From positions 14,860,205 through 14,924,204 of the forward strand of contig OX387184.1 in the NCBI GenBank assembly GCA_947561395.2: 64,000 bases of DNA, given 5' to 3'. The DNA comes from Buxus sempervirens. Its lineage: Eukaryota; Streptophyta; Magnoliopsida; Buxales; Buxaceae. Positions 11,031 to 22,965 of the stretch are shown here, piece by piece (the first letter of the stretch is position 1; the number at the start of each line of letters is the position of its first letter). A model generated the notes under the pieces. It was not told the DNA's origin. It searched no databases and saw only the letters and a list, made by a program, of their open reading frames with translations. The translations under genes and the position numbers were made by a program.

Positions 11031-11603
11031 CACATCAACCAACATTTGGGTAGATGAGGGCCCAGAAGATAATGCTGGCAAAGGATCGTCCCAACTCAAC
11101 GCATCCCTCCTACGAGTAATCACTTCCTCAATCGAGTTAGATATGTAATTCCATCCATTGTAGCTGATGTCCATGGGAAAAATCAAGTTCCAGACCGATT
11201 TACTATCATATGCAGATAGCTGAATGAAACAACCCCAATGATTTTTCCTTATCTCCAAAACTAGCTTCCATGACCTTGTTCGAATGACTCCCACTATTTC
11301 GTACTCATCTGAACTATTAAGATTAGCTTTTATGTTCGATAAAAGCCATTTCCATTCGTCTTCTTGCAAAGTTGGCCGACGAGACCTTCCTCTAGCTGTT
11401 TCTGTTATTTGAATCATTTTGTTGGAGCTAGAAGAGAAGCCCTCAAATAGCAGCTTCTTACGTTGGATAACAACTTGACGCTTCATCACTAAGCCTAATT
11501 CCTGACCATAACGAGCACCTCCTTGTCCAGATTCTAAAAAACTCCCGCTTTGGATACCCCTTCGGAATGGACGACGACTACCGTTACCCCTAAACATATC
11601 CAT
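11013..11603 (-). pseudogene. Hypothetical ORF truncated by the tandem-duplication breakpoint
   Basis: Same ORF as 56-859, identical over its first 190 or so residues except for one substitution (R to I in the ERRKNH stretch). It is then cut at the A/B junction, so the last about 75 residues are replaced by a short tail read from unit A spacer. The 5' leader is retained. It is presumed non-functional if the original ORF was a gene. Confidence 0.5.
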
Positions 11604-12040
11604 CAGAAGATTCTTTCCAAGATTTCAGACGAACGCGAATATCGACAGATGACAAACGCGAACAACCAGACGACGATCACTTCTCAACCACGAGCCGAGC
11701 CTTCAACGAACACTCCACAGTTGTGATCAAATCCTCCGATTAAGACGAACAGAGCCTTTGACGCTGAACGTTCCTCAAACGAAAACGAACGGACACCGAA
11801 CGCTCCTCAAGCGCGAGCAGTTCCAGACAGACGTCGAATACTCCACAATACGAACGTAATCTGCTTCGACAAACTAACTCACCGAGAATTCTGACGAACG
11901 AACTCTCCTCAATGCAAACGAGCAAACAAAACCTCCTCAGTGCGAACGAGCGACCACCCAAACGAACGAGCCTCCGACGAACGAGCGAGCGATCGCTCCC
12001 CAACCACAAACCTGCTTCAATATCTATTTTTTTCTCCAAA

Positions 12041-12962
12041 ATTTAAATTCGAATGAGCTGTAATTCACCACAACAACCCCAACCCAACACACACAACTAC
12101 AGCAACCACAAAAAATAGATATGGCGGAGTGGGCTTAAGGTATTCCTTTAGAGGGAAAAACAGAAATAAAAGGGCCCAACAGGTTGACTAAGCAATCAGG
12201 AATTTTATTTAATTTTATACTTTCTATTTAATTTTCTTCAAAGAGAATCTATTTATTTATAAAATCACCTTTTCAGGTCTTGTTATTTCTCTCAATTTTA
12301 TTTGTACATAAATTCGCTTTCAGTTGTCAGATTCAAGGTTGGAAAAGGGTATGTGCTAAATATAGTTATAGAGCCTTAAAGGCAAACCCATTGCTCTCAA
12401 TTTTGGTTAGTTGCTTCTTAAACAACTTCTGCATTTGCACTTTAATGCTTTGGAAAGGAAACAAAACTGCAAAGTCCCTGTGCTGGTAAAATAACTAATG
12501 ACACCAATACAGTCAGCTGGTACTGGAAAAGCATAAAGAGCTAGAACTAGAAGGGAATAGATAAGACATAATACAATGAAACCTTCTATGGGAACAAAAG
12601 AAAGTGCCTCCTGGGACTACTAAAGACATGGGGTTGTTATCTCCAAGGTCTTAAGTTACCACTTACCACCATGCCCAATACATGGCAAGAGCTTCTTGGG
12701 GTACCCCACATCTTACTTGCAGGAAGGAGAGTTAAAGAGGGCAGTATTTATATTGGCATGTTCTATATGTTGTTAGCCATGCTACTGCTCCCAACTCAGG
12801 TACAAGTACAACCAGCCTGCTAAAAAGACTGAGCATAACTGACAATGTCTTGTTTGAAGCAGTCTTTCCAAACCACACAGCAGTGCATATAATAGAGATA
12901 TAGCTTAACATAAAACAAACAGCATTCCAGTTTGTGGAGAAGTGACTAAGGGATGAGCAATT
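12041..12962. other. Intergenic, 3' side of gene B
   Basis: Duplicate of 1341-2235 with few changes. No gene recognised. Confidence 0.5.
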
Positions 12963-15006
12963 CTAACCCACAATCTCAACTGGTTCCAAACCTTTCTCGA
13001 TTGATGCCTTGACTGCATCAATTACCAGCTGAGTCTTCCTGCTGATGGTGGGCCACTTCTTCTCTGGTTTTACACCAGATTCCTTGATACTTTTAACTAG
13101 CCTTGCAAATTCCCTCACCATTTGAGCCTCCTGAGGAAGATCAATCTTGACGATGTGCTCGCTGGGCAATGGAAAGTGCCCAGAACCAATTTCTGCGAAT
13201 GTAGACTCTGATGACAATGAAAATGAGGCAGAAGTCTCTTCAAAAGGAATGATAAGGTCATGAACATGCAGAGTTCTTCTTGTTCCGAGCACAGATAAAT
13301 CCATTGTCAAATTGGAGAGGAAAGAGCACTGGAAGGTTGCCACTTTCCCATCTGCCCATTGCAAGGAAGACCCGCACGACAGAATAACGCCCGATTTGTT
13401 GAAAACAGGGCCGCGGAGTGCAGTGACTGACTTTGGAAGTTTGTAGTCAGCAGCCCACAAGATAGACCTGATGCAGTACCACCCAACATCACCCAAAGCC
13501 CCGAGAGCATCGAGGTCTGGCTTCACACGGATGTCATTTTCGAGGAAATCAGGATCAGCAAGGAATGTAAAGATGCTATGTACCTGGCAGGATCACACAC
13601 ACAATCATCTTCTGAATTATCACAAAAACCTTAAGCATACAAGAGGGTGGAAACTTAAAGTCATACATGATCACAGGAGATGGAATGCAAATCTCCAATT
13701 GCCTCACAAAAATGGGTATTCCTCTCTATATGAAAGTTACATTTACATGAATAAATTTGATTGTGAACAAGTTTATTATTCACTACCATACATTCAATTG
13801 GTTGATATATGACCATTTCGTAATCAAATATAGCTTCTAAACTAGATACAATGTGCAACTAAATTTCTTCTTCAGCTGGAAAGCTATCTCATCTTCACAC
13901 ACAGGAATTCTACTATTCTAGTGTGTCCCACCATTTATGATTTCCTTGCCAGAGTTAGATCTAACATAATACTTGAGTTTCTGCGTAGATTGCCTAGGAA
14001 GTAACTGGCTCTCCAGTTCTAGCAAGGATCATCCTACAAACAAAGAACACAAATCCAACTCTTCCAACAGACTCAGCTACAGTCACAGATAAATGGCATC
14101 CATTAATGGTTGATCTTTTAATATCAAAGTAATGATGATTCTGTCCAAGTCAGAATTCCATCTAACACAACCACAAAACCACCAAACTGAAATCTCTAAC
14201 TGAAGAATACTCATCTAATCTCGGCCGATTAGCAATCAGACCAATCCTCCTCCCCTTCACAACAAAATTTCGATCCCCATTTCTTAGAAATTCCCCCATG
14301 GCAAGCTCATAAAAACGAATTGCCTAAGACCAAACCCTATCTGCTGCAAACAAAACCCTGACCACAAATTAAATCCCCAACAACCTAAGAAATTCCCAAA
14401 ACAGAAACTGGTAATGATTAGAGACAAAAACCAAATCAGCGTGAGACATTGAATCGGAATCACAGGAACCAACTATATTCTTTCAAGAAAGGAGGACTAC
14501 AAAAGTATTGAATAGAAGCGAGCTTAGAAGGAAACGAGACTTGCCGATTGGAGCTGACCGAAACGATGCACATCGTCGAGAGACTCTCTCATCTTGGCGG
14601 TTCTCGGGTGGTGCATCCACATGGTGGCGTCCATGAACTGCACCCCGTTCGACTCGCAAGCGTCGAGAATCCGGTCCAGCTCCCCCACGTTCAGGGCCAC
14701 GGGCTTCTCCAGCAACAAGTGCTTCTTCTTCTCTGCCACCATGACCGCCCACCGCAGGTGCAGGCTGGTGGGGAGGGGCATGTACACGGCATCCACGTCG
14801 GGGTCGTCGAGAACGGCTTCGTAGCTACCGTATATCTTGGTCGACGAGGGGAAGCCGTTATCGGCGGCGTATTTTCTGGCCTTGTCGATGGAGCGGCTGC
14901 CGATGGCGTGAAGCGTTGAGTTGGGGGCGAGAGCAATGGCTCTCGAGACCTTCCGCGCTATCTCGGCGCAGCCCAGAATCCCGAATCGGATCGGCGTTTC
15001 GGCCAT
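12963..15006 (-). CDS. Gfo/Idh/MocA-family NAD(P)-dependent oxidoreductase, copy B
   Basis: Recent duplicate of copy A. Exons are 15006-14545 (154 codons) and 13583-12963 (206 codons plus stop), 360 aa. The protein differs from copy A by one residue in exon 1, D144 instead of N144; the other three copies all have D here, so the change is in copy A. It has the same Rossmann loop, EKP (100-102), HHPR and GDVGWY motifs and the same GCAAGT...CAG intron (13584-14544). The promoter-side hAT-like element is longer here (15220-16006). Both copies look intact and could be expressed. Nothing in the sequence suggests different roles. Confidence 0.95.
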
Positions 15007-15219
15007 TTCTTCTTCTTCAAAGGGAGATGGAGCCTCAGAACTAAGCCGAGCAGTAGTAGTAACAGAATGAAAAGCAAGGAATTGGGTTGCAGAGCGTGAT
15101 TGTTATAAATACAATGGAATGTCTCTGCTGCTGCTGTAAGGAGAATATTACGAGAGATGGGGTTTGGACTGTTGTGGAAGCATCTGCGACTCCATGGTCG
15201 GAGGGCAAGCAACAAAGAA

Positions 15220-16006
15220 TAGGGATGACGAGCACGGCACGGCCCAGCACGCCTTGGGCGTGTCTGGGTCAACGGGCCGGCCCCGGCATGGCACGTGCAA
15301 TGTAGCATTCAGTACACGTGCCGTGCCGGGCCGGGGTCACAGCCTCACGGCCCGTTTGGGCACGCGGCATGCGGGCCGCGCGTGCCCAGACGGGTTGGCC
15401 CGCGTGCGCTATAGGCAAACCCAACTAGCTTAAATAACCAAAAAATTGTTGATAGCAAAATTCAAACTTTGAACCTTGCCCAACAGACTGAAAACCTGTC
15501 TCTTTAACTACTAGGACAGATCAACTTCTTGCAACAATAGTATCATAATTAAAATATTTTACCTAAAAATTAAGGATATCCCATGATTGTTGAAACTCTT
15601 ATATAATCATTTAAAGCTAAGAAAATAACTAAGTATATATAAGCCCAAAAAACTGTTATAAAATCTCCAATTAAATATATTTGTTAAGTCCATGGTTTTT
15701 AATTAGACTATTTTAAGTCTTTAATGGGTGTAATTTATATTTTTTTGAGCAAAATCTATCCAAATATGTGTAAAACAATTTTATGAATAATAAAAATATT
15801 TTTCAGAATTTTTTAATGATTTTTTTGTGATTTTTTTGAAGTTTTTCTTTATTTTTTTAAAAAAAATTAAGTTTAATGCACGGCCCGCCAGGCCCGGCGG
15901 GCTCGGCCCGGCACGACACGCCTGCTGGGGCGTGCCGTGCCGGGCTGGGGTCCTGGCAAAACGGGCCTGGCGTGCCGCGGCACGGCCGGCCCGCTGCCCA
16001 TCCCTA
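15220..16006. mobile_element. GC-rich-ended hAT-like element (unit B)
   Basis: Counterpart of 4491-5124: starts TAGGGATGAC, ends CCCATCCCTA, flanks acaaagaa and ccagagaa. It is about 150 bp longer than the unit A copy, chiefly by a GC-rich block at about 15310-15420. It lies about 215 bp upstream of the gene B ATG. Confidence 0.65.
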
Positions 16007-17383
16007 CCAGAGAATCATATGATTTGATCTGGAACCCATATAAGGGCATATTTGGCATTGTCTCTTTGGCGGAGGGGAAGTGATTCTTAAAAAAAGCATT
16101 ATTTTTTTCAAACTCGCCTTTTATAAGTTTCAACCTCCATTACTGCAAGGTGATTTTCTCTGCAAGACGCCTCTAATCCCTTCAAATGTTGCACCTCAGT
16201 TCAGCATTTTCTTTGCAAATCGACCACTTCGACGTCCCAGAACTGGATTTCCCTTTTCATCTCATGTAAAAAATGTTTGGATTTGTCATTGACAAGAATG
16301 TGACATTATTTCAACTGCACCAAATTGAAGGACAGGAATTACATGTGCAGGATGCAGCTTCTTGTGGGCACCTTGGTCATGTTTTTAAAGGAACGTCATT
16401 GTGTCGATAGGGTCTCAATCAAGTTTGTTCCTGCAAATTCTTCGACCTTTAAAGTTTGTTTTTCACTGGTTCAAATAAGGCTTGATGTGGTAAATATGTG
16501 ACTTCAATCCAAATGTGATATTTTTAGTGTTTTCATTATCTGGGCATTAAGCACCTGATCAATTACTTGGACAGAAAAACAACCAACACATTGATAGAGA
16601 AAAACCCCAAATTAAAACCACCATCCTAATCCACTTTTTAATTTCAACTGCCTACTTTCATGCTACACTTACAGTTATCTGCAAACAAAACTATCCAAAG
16701 AGGTAGGCCGACATACAGTAGTGTACTTGCCTCCACTTTTAAATGAGAACACCCAAAGGAATGAAGAGTAAAAATTAATGTTGATGGAGCATTCAGAGGA
16801 ACTAGAGAGAGAGAGAGCAGCTTGTGGAATATTGCAAATGGGGTAAACGATGGAAATATTTATCACAGTAATTACATGTGACATTGGAGTTAGATTCTTA
16901 TTGGTAACAGAAGCATGGGGTTTTCTTGAAGGAGTTAATCAAGTTAGCTTTAGTATTGAGAGTCAGTGGATGTTGAAAGTAGTTTTTGCTACATTTGTAA
17001 ACTATTGGAACCAAACTTAGAGAGCCCACCCTAATACATTGCAGATATCATAAGTGAAGTCAATACTCTTCATAGCTTTTTAGACTTTGCTTAATTTGTG
17101 TAAGCAAATAGAGTAATAAATAGATTAGCAAATTTTGATCTGAATGATTTTTCCTGTTCTTTGGTAAATAAAACGCCCATGCTCATCAAGGATTATTTCT
17201 GTTGTACCTGTGTCAGACTAATTTAACACAATTTTCATATTTTTCATTAAAAAATAAAAATATGCCTACTGCTAAAGGAAACACCTTAAATTTTCTCAAT
17301 AAATTTACATATTTATTCCCATATGCAACGGTCGTTTTTCCTTTTTTTTTTTTTTCCTATATGCAGTTATCATTTCCTGTAAC
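16007..17383. other. Spacer upstream of gene B, no gene seen
   Basis: Near-identical to 5125-6540. Small open frames are not supported as genes. Confidence 0.5.
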
Positions 17384-17709
17384 CAAGGTTTTAAGTTTCG
17401 GTGCCACTGGGCGGCTGGGCACCAAACGGCATTGCCCGAAACGCCGGAAAATTTTTAATGGGCAAAAAAAAAATAAAAAATCATTTTTTTTTTGGATTTC
17501 GGTGAAATTTCGAAGGCACGCCACTCCGTTTCGCTAAAAAAATTTACATTTTTTTCTTTGTTTCGCCCGTTTCGCCTGTTTTGGTCCGTTTTGCTCAGCA
17601 CGCCGCCCGTTTCGCTCAAAATTTCAGTCTGTTTCGCCAACGATGCAAATTGACGATTTCCCCCAACGAAACGCATCGCTGGGGACATAAGCCGAAACTG
17701 TAAACCTTG
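17384..17709. mobile_element. Small MITE with CAAGGTTT ends (326 bp), unit B only
   Basis: Inserted in the sequence that is uninterrupted in unit A. The left end CAAGGTTTTAAGTTTCGG and right end CCGAAACTGTAAACCTTG are inverted. The flanks cctgtaac and cttgtaac look like an 8-9 bp target duplication with one change. The interior is rich in TTTCG and CCCGTTTCG. A related element with a clearer 9-bp duplication lies at 29587-29885. Mutator-like is the likeliest class. Confidence 0.7.
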
Positions 17710-18658
17710 CTTGTAACTACATAAACGCCTTTCAACTCTTATAACATTAGGGGAATGCACGCGTTGTGCAAGTAACAAAAAAATCGGAAACAAAGAAGGG
17801 TCATTTGGGAATGAAATGTTATGTGGGCAGTCAATTATGATACTCATACACGTTATAGGAACAAAACCTTAATATTGGAATAAATTGGAAAAAAAATTAG
17901 AGAGAGTTTTGGGTATAAAATGTCAGGTAGAAAAAATGGGGTTACGTGTATATGATATCATAGATTACAACTACCTTTTCCTTGCATATGACAAAGATTT
18001 TGTGAATTGAATCATCTGTGATGATGTGTGTCAGGCTTGTTGGCTACGGATGGATCCATTTTACATGTCCAACAACGGTAGATGATTCAATCTCTAGGTT
18101 TTGTCCCTTTCTCTTATTGATGTCTTCGTACCAAGTATATAAGTGCAAGTTTTATCACCCAAAAAAAAAAAAAACCAAACGTGCACATTTAGAGATTGCC
18201 TAAGTTAAAGTAAAGCCCTGGACATGGTTCAAAGTCCTCGCTTCATAATAGGATGCCCCTATGATAAGATATCTTGTAGGGTTGGTCCAAGGACCAAGTG
18301 TCTTGTAGAGCCCTTTTTTTTTTTTTTTTTTGGGGTGAGAAAGCATTTGCTAGCTAGTGAGTGTAAATGCTCATTCACCTGTTATTAGTTACAAGTAATT
18401 ATTTATAATACATAATGATTCTTTAAACTTTTAAGGAGGAATTTTGAGAAACTGAATTTTAGAGCAGATGACTCCCCTTCGTACCAATGATAGATTATAT
18501 AGCGTTTTATTGAGAAGCCAATCTTATTAAAGCATTTGACTCTACTCCTTGAAATTGCTTTGGTAGAATGAGATTCACTAGTTGAGTGATATTTATTTTG
18601 AGACTATTCCATTCATAATACCCACTTTATTACTTCTTATTTTTAAGACCTCAGAAGC
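17710..18658. other. Spacer, no gene seen
   Basis: Matches unit A without its TRIM-like insertions, so it shows the empty sites for 6602-6653 and 7110-7616. No gene. Confidence 0.6.
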
Positions 18659-19033
18659 GGCCCTGTATTTGCTACAGCCTAACGTTGGAAGATCAGCTGG
18701 AGCCTCTACAGATTTTCACCATGTGTCCCTAATTTTTTATTGGTTACAACCAAATTAATCACTGGGTACAACTCACTTATCAAGGGTACAACATAGTTTA
18801 GCTAGGATACAACTCAACTCATCGTGGATACAATCCAATGTACATATCATAGGATACAATTCAACTTATCATGGGTACAATCCCATTCATCATGGGGTAC
18901 AATCCAACTTATCGTTGGGTACAACCCATTTCATCATGATACGTTGGTATGATGAATGAGTAGGACACGTGGCAAAGATCGGTGGATGCTCCAGCCGATC
19001 TTCCATGCAAGAGGCTCTAGCCGATGTAAGGGC
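18659..19033. mobile_element. Mutator-like MITE, uninterrupted copy (375 bp)
   Basis: Flanked by ctcagaagc on both sides (18650-18658 and 19034-19042). The ends GCCCTGTATTTGCTACAGCC and the reverse complement of the right end (GCCCTTACATCGGCTAGAGCC) are alike, and inner inverted blocks share GGAAGATC and TTTGCCATGTGTCC. The core is six or so GGGTACAA(T/C) tandem units of about 25 bp. The 9-bp duplication points to Mutator-like. Confidence 0.7.
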
Positions 19034-19254
19034 CTCAGAAGCAGTGTCTTTACATCAATAGTAAATTTATGAATTTCTTTATAAAATTCGTTTTTAAGTT
19101 ACGTTACGTGCTTTTCCTTCTAAGGAAGCAATTCCAAACAGGACCTTGGTATGATTCGGAAGCATTTCGCTAGAAACCATTACCATGTCATGACATTGTC
19201 TTTTAGCCATGGTTATAGGAATATTCTCCATTAAAAAAAGTTCTTATCCACATC

Positions 19255-20494
19255 TCTATCAAGATTATAATCGTTTACATGTATCGTTTATTCTAATTTA
19301 TTTCTATATAATGGCATCATCACTACTATCAAGGCTCTCTGCAATTTTCTTTTCCATGTTATGTAGTTATCTGAGGACATAAAAAAAATATTTTAATTTA
19401 ATCATATAGTGGACAGCTCACTTCGATAACTCCACCATGTAGATCCCTGCATCTGTTTTTAATTTCTTGTGTGGTTTTCCTTTTCCATTTTTCTTTTTAT
19501 ATTATTACTTCTGCTTCGGTGATTGAAGAAGCATCAGCTATTGAGATGAAACAAGTTATTTGGTAGCTCAAATGGCTGAGAGCAGGATTGAGTGGATCAA
19601 AACTTGCTGTCCTAACAATACAAAGCTTGCCTTTCCACCATGGCAACTTATGGTGACCCCATTGCCCCATTGCTATAGCCATCCATATCAAAGGGTTCAA
19701 AATTTAATGCTGCCTTTTGTATGAGAGCATATATTGAGGAAGACAAACACATGTACACACTATACAAACTCACCCCCAGAAGTTGAAACAAATATAGGGC
19801 TCTCACACATTCTATACAAATAAATGTCCCGGCAAACAAATCCCCGGGAGTTGAGATAAACTCAGGGTACTCACACCTTGTATACAACTAAATGTCAAGG
19901 ATGTTACCAAAAAAAAAAAAAACTAAATGTCAAGGAAAACTCACCGATAGGTCTAGACAAACACAGGGTACTCGCACCCTGTACATAATAAATGTCAAGG
20001 CAAATTCATTACAGAAGTTGAATGCAAGACCTTCCGCTCGAATACTATTTTAAATAACCGTTGCCCCTACAAGTTTAAGCTGATAAATGAAGTGTAGCTA
20101 TTATATCAAAGGGCCCAACATATGAAACTTACAGAAGGCAATCAAAGCTGCTTTTCCTTTTTATTTTGATTTTTACTTTTTTATCTTATAAGCTTCCATT
20201 TAATAAGCAATTAACTCACCTTCAAGACCACTATCATTGTGTCGCACCATCACTGATCACACCACTACACATGCATATATTGGCACGCTCTTTATGTTGC
20301 AAGGCATGCTGCTATTGCTAATTAGGCTACGACAAACCTGCTAAACACAACTGAGGATAACTTACAAGGTCTTGCTTGCAGCACAGCAGCAGACTTTCAC
20401 AAACCACACCACAATAAAAACAACAGTATTTTAGCTTAACATCAAACAAACAGCATTCCAGTTTGTTGAGAAGTGACTAAGGAAATGAGTAACT
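19255..20494. other. Intergenic, 3' side of gene C, with a small minisatellite
   Basis: AT-rich spacer. About 19744-20015 contains roughly four degenerate 75-bp tandem units around GGGTACTCACACC and AACTAAATGTCAAGG. Short frames here are not gene-like. Confidence 0.5.
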
Positions 20495-22504
20495 CTAACC
20501 CACAACATCAACTGGTTCGAAACCTTTCTCAATTGATGCCTTGACCGCATCAATTACCAGCTGAGTCTTCCTGCTGATGGTGGGCCACTTCTTCTCTGGT
20601 TTTAGACCAGAGTCCTTGATACTTTTAGCTAGCCTTGAAAATTCACTTACCATGAGAGCCTCCTGAGGGAGATCTGTATTGACAATGTGCTTGATGGGTA
20701 ATGGAGACCACCCGGTCACGAGTTCTGTGAATCCGGACTCTGAAGACAATGAAAATGGGGCAGAGGTCTCTTCAAAAGGAATGATAAAGTCATGAACATG
20801 CAGGGTTCCTCTGGTTCCGACCGCAGTTATGTCCATGGTCAAATTCGAGAGGAAGGAGCACTGGAAGGTTGCAACTTTCCCATCTGCCCATTGCAAGGAA
20901 GACCCGCATGACATAATAACACCTGCTTCATTGAAAATAGGATCGCGAAGTGCAGTTACTGACTTAGGAAGTTCATAGTCAGCAGCCCACAGGATTGCCC
21001 TGATACAGTACCACCCCTCATCACCCAAAGACCCCAGAGCATCGAGGTCCGACTTCACACGGATGTTGTTCTTGAGGAAATCAGGATCAGCACAGTATGA
21101 AAAGATGCTTTGTACCTGGCAGGATCACATGCAGTCATCCTTTGAATTATCACCAAAAAAAAAAAAAAAACTTACAGCATACAAGAGAGTGCAAGCTTAA
21201 AGTCATCCATGATCGCAGGAGATGGGATGTGAATCTCCATATGCATCACAACAAATGGGTTCTCCACTCCATATGGAAGTTACATTTACATGAATAAATT
21301 TGACCATAAACTAGTTTATGATTCACTACCATACATTCAATTAGGGAATAGACGACCATTTTTAAATCAACTGGAAGGCATTCAATCTCATCTTCAAGAA
21401 CAGAAATTCTAGGCTATCTCACCATTTATAATTTCCTAGCCAGAGTTGGATCTAATATAAGATTGAGTTTCCTTTTCCTCCCTTTACTGATTTGCCAAGG
21501 GAGTAACTGGCTGTCCTGTTCAAGCAATGCAGGATCATCCTAAAAAACACAAAGAACAAAATCCAAGTCTTTGAATAGACTCATTTACAGTCCAGATAAA
21601 TGGCATCCATTAATGATTAATCAAACAGAAATTTTGATTCTGGACCAAGTCATAATTCCATCCACACAACAATCAAACGGAAATCCCAACTGAAGGATAA
21701 TTAGTAGCCACAGAGAGGGTCTCAATAATGTGAATTCAACCAAACATAGTCATCCAAACTCAGTCACAATAGCAATCAAATCAAACCTCTTCCACTTCAT
21801 AACAAAATTTCCAGCCCCACTGCTTTGAATCCCCCCGTGCATGTGCGTCTATGCACATACAACTAGCAAGCTCATAAACATTCATTTTTTAAGACCAAAC
21901 CCTACCTGCTCCAAGCAAGACCCTGACAACAATGAACTCCCCCAACAACCTAAGAAATTCCCAAAACAGAAACTGGCAATAATTGGAAATAAACCCAAAT
22001 CAATAGCAGACATTAAAATCACAGGAAATTAAAGATACTTGCCAATTTGAGCTGACCGAAACGATGCGCATCGTCGAGACACTCTCTCATCTTGGCGGTT
22101 CTCGGGTGGTGCATCCACATGGTGGAGTCCATGAACTGCACGCCGTTGGAGTCGCAAGCGTCGAGAATCCGGTCGAGCTCCCCCACGTTCAGGGCCACGG
22201 GCTTCTCCAGCAGCAAGTGCTTCTTCTTCTCTGCCACCATGACCGCCCACCGCAGGTGCAGGCTGGTGGGGAGGGGCACGTACACGGCATCCACGTCGGG
22301 GTCATCGAGAACGGCTTCGTAGCTACCGTATACCTTGGTCGACGAAGGGAAGCCGTTATCGGCGGCGTATTTTCTGGCCTTGTCGATGGAGCGGCTGCCG
22401 ATGGCGTGAAGCGTGGAGTTGGGGGCGAGAGCAATGGCTCTCGAGACCTTGCGCGCTATATCGGCGCAGCCCAGAATCCCAAATCGGATCGGTGTTTCGG
22501 CCAT
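20495..22504 (-). CDS. Gfo/Idh/MocA-family NAD(P)-dependent oxidoreductase, copy C
   Basis: Exons 22504-22043 (154 codons) and 21115-20495 (206 codons plus stop), 360 aa. The intron is 21116-22042 with GCAAGT donor and CAG acceptor, joining QLKL to VQSIFSYC. The Rossmann loop (GILGCADIA), EKP and GDEGWY motifs are present. Against copy A, exon 1 differs at about 10 of 154 residues, but the last 187 residues of exon 2 differ at about 37. The copy is therefore older than the A/B pair, and its two exons have different apparent ages. It looks intact. Confidence 0.95.
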
Positions 22505-22654
22505 TTCTTCGTTTTGTTTGTAATTAGTTTTTGACCTGTCGGTCCTAAAGAAGGGGTGATGAAGCAGGGTAAGTTGATCAGAAACTTAGCAGTAACAGTG
22601 ACTCTACAAAAAGGAAGAGAGTTACAGAAGTCTGGGTTGGTAAGGACGGTGTTG

Positions 22655-22663
22655 CTATAAATA
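22655..22663 (-). promoter_or_regulatory. TATA-like box of gene C
   Basis: TATTTATAG on the minus strand about 150 bases upstream of the ATG at 22504. Position is a little farther than in copies A and B. Inferred only. Confidence 0.45.
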
Positions 22664-22965
22664 ATGGAGATTCTAAACAATGCCTTCGCAGTCTTGACGA
22701 GAATTCTACGAGAGATTGATCTGGAAGCATCTGCGACGTGGTCAAGGTTAGCGAGTCACATGAACACATTTAAGGGCATATTTGGCCTTAATCCCACCTT
22801 CAGGATCAGAACTCTAAAAAAAAATTTATTGAGTTATTACCGCAAAAAAAAGTGATTATTGAGTTAAACAAGTATTTTATTCAGCACGCTTGACGCAAGA
22901 CATGATGTAATCAAAATTTATACTTACAAAAAAAGTGTGCGGAAGAATACAAAGAAGAACGGACT

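Larger units (their letters stand above)
287..11036. repeat. Tandem duplication unit A (10.7 kb)
   Basis: First copy of a direct duplication holding the oxidoreductase gene and its upstream spacer. It matches 11031-19254 nearly base for base. The unit begins at CACATC (287-292) and the same hexamer forms the junction with unit B at 11031-11036. The unit is about 2.5 kb longer than B because of a later solo LTR (8030-10448) and TRIM-like insertions (6602-6653, 7110-7616). Confidence 0.9.
11031..19254. repeat. Tandem duplication unit B (8.2 kb)
   Basis: Second copy of the direct duplication. It starts inside the hypothetical ORF (the sequence corresponding to 287 onwards) and ends at CACATC 19249-19254, after which single-copy sequence continues. 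Unit-specific changes are a 326-bp MITE at 17384-17709 and about 110 extra GC-rich bases around 15310-15420. The second oxidoreductase exon encodes an identical protein in both units, so the duplication is recent. Confidence 0.9.
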
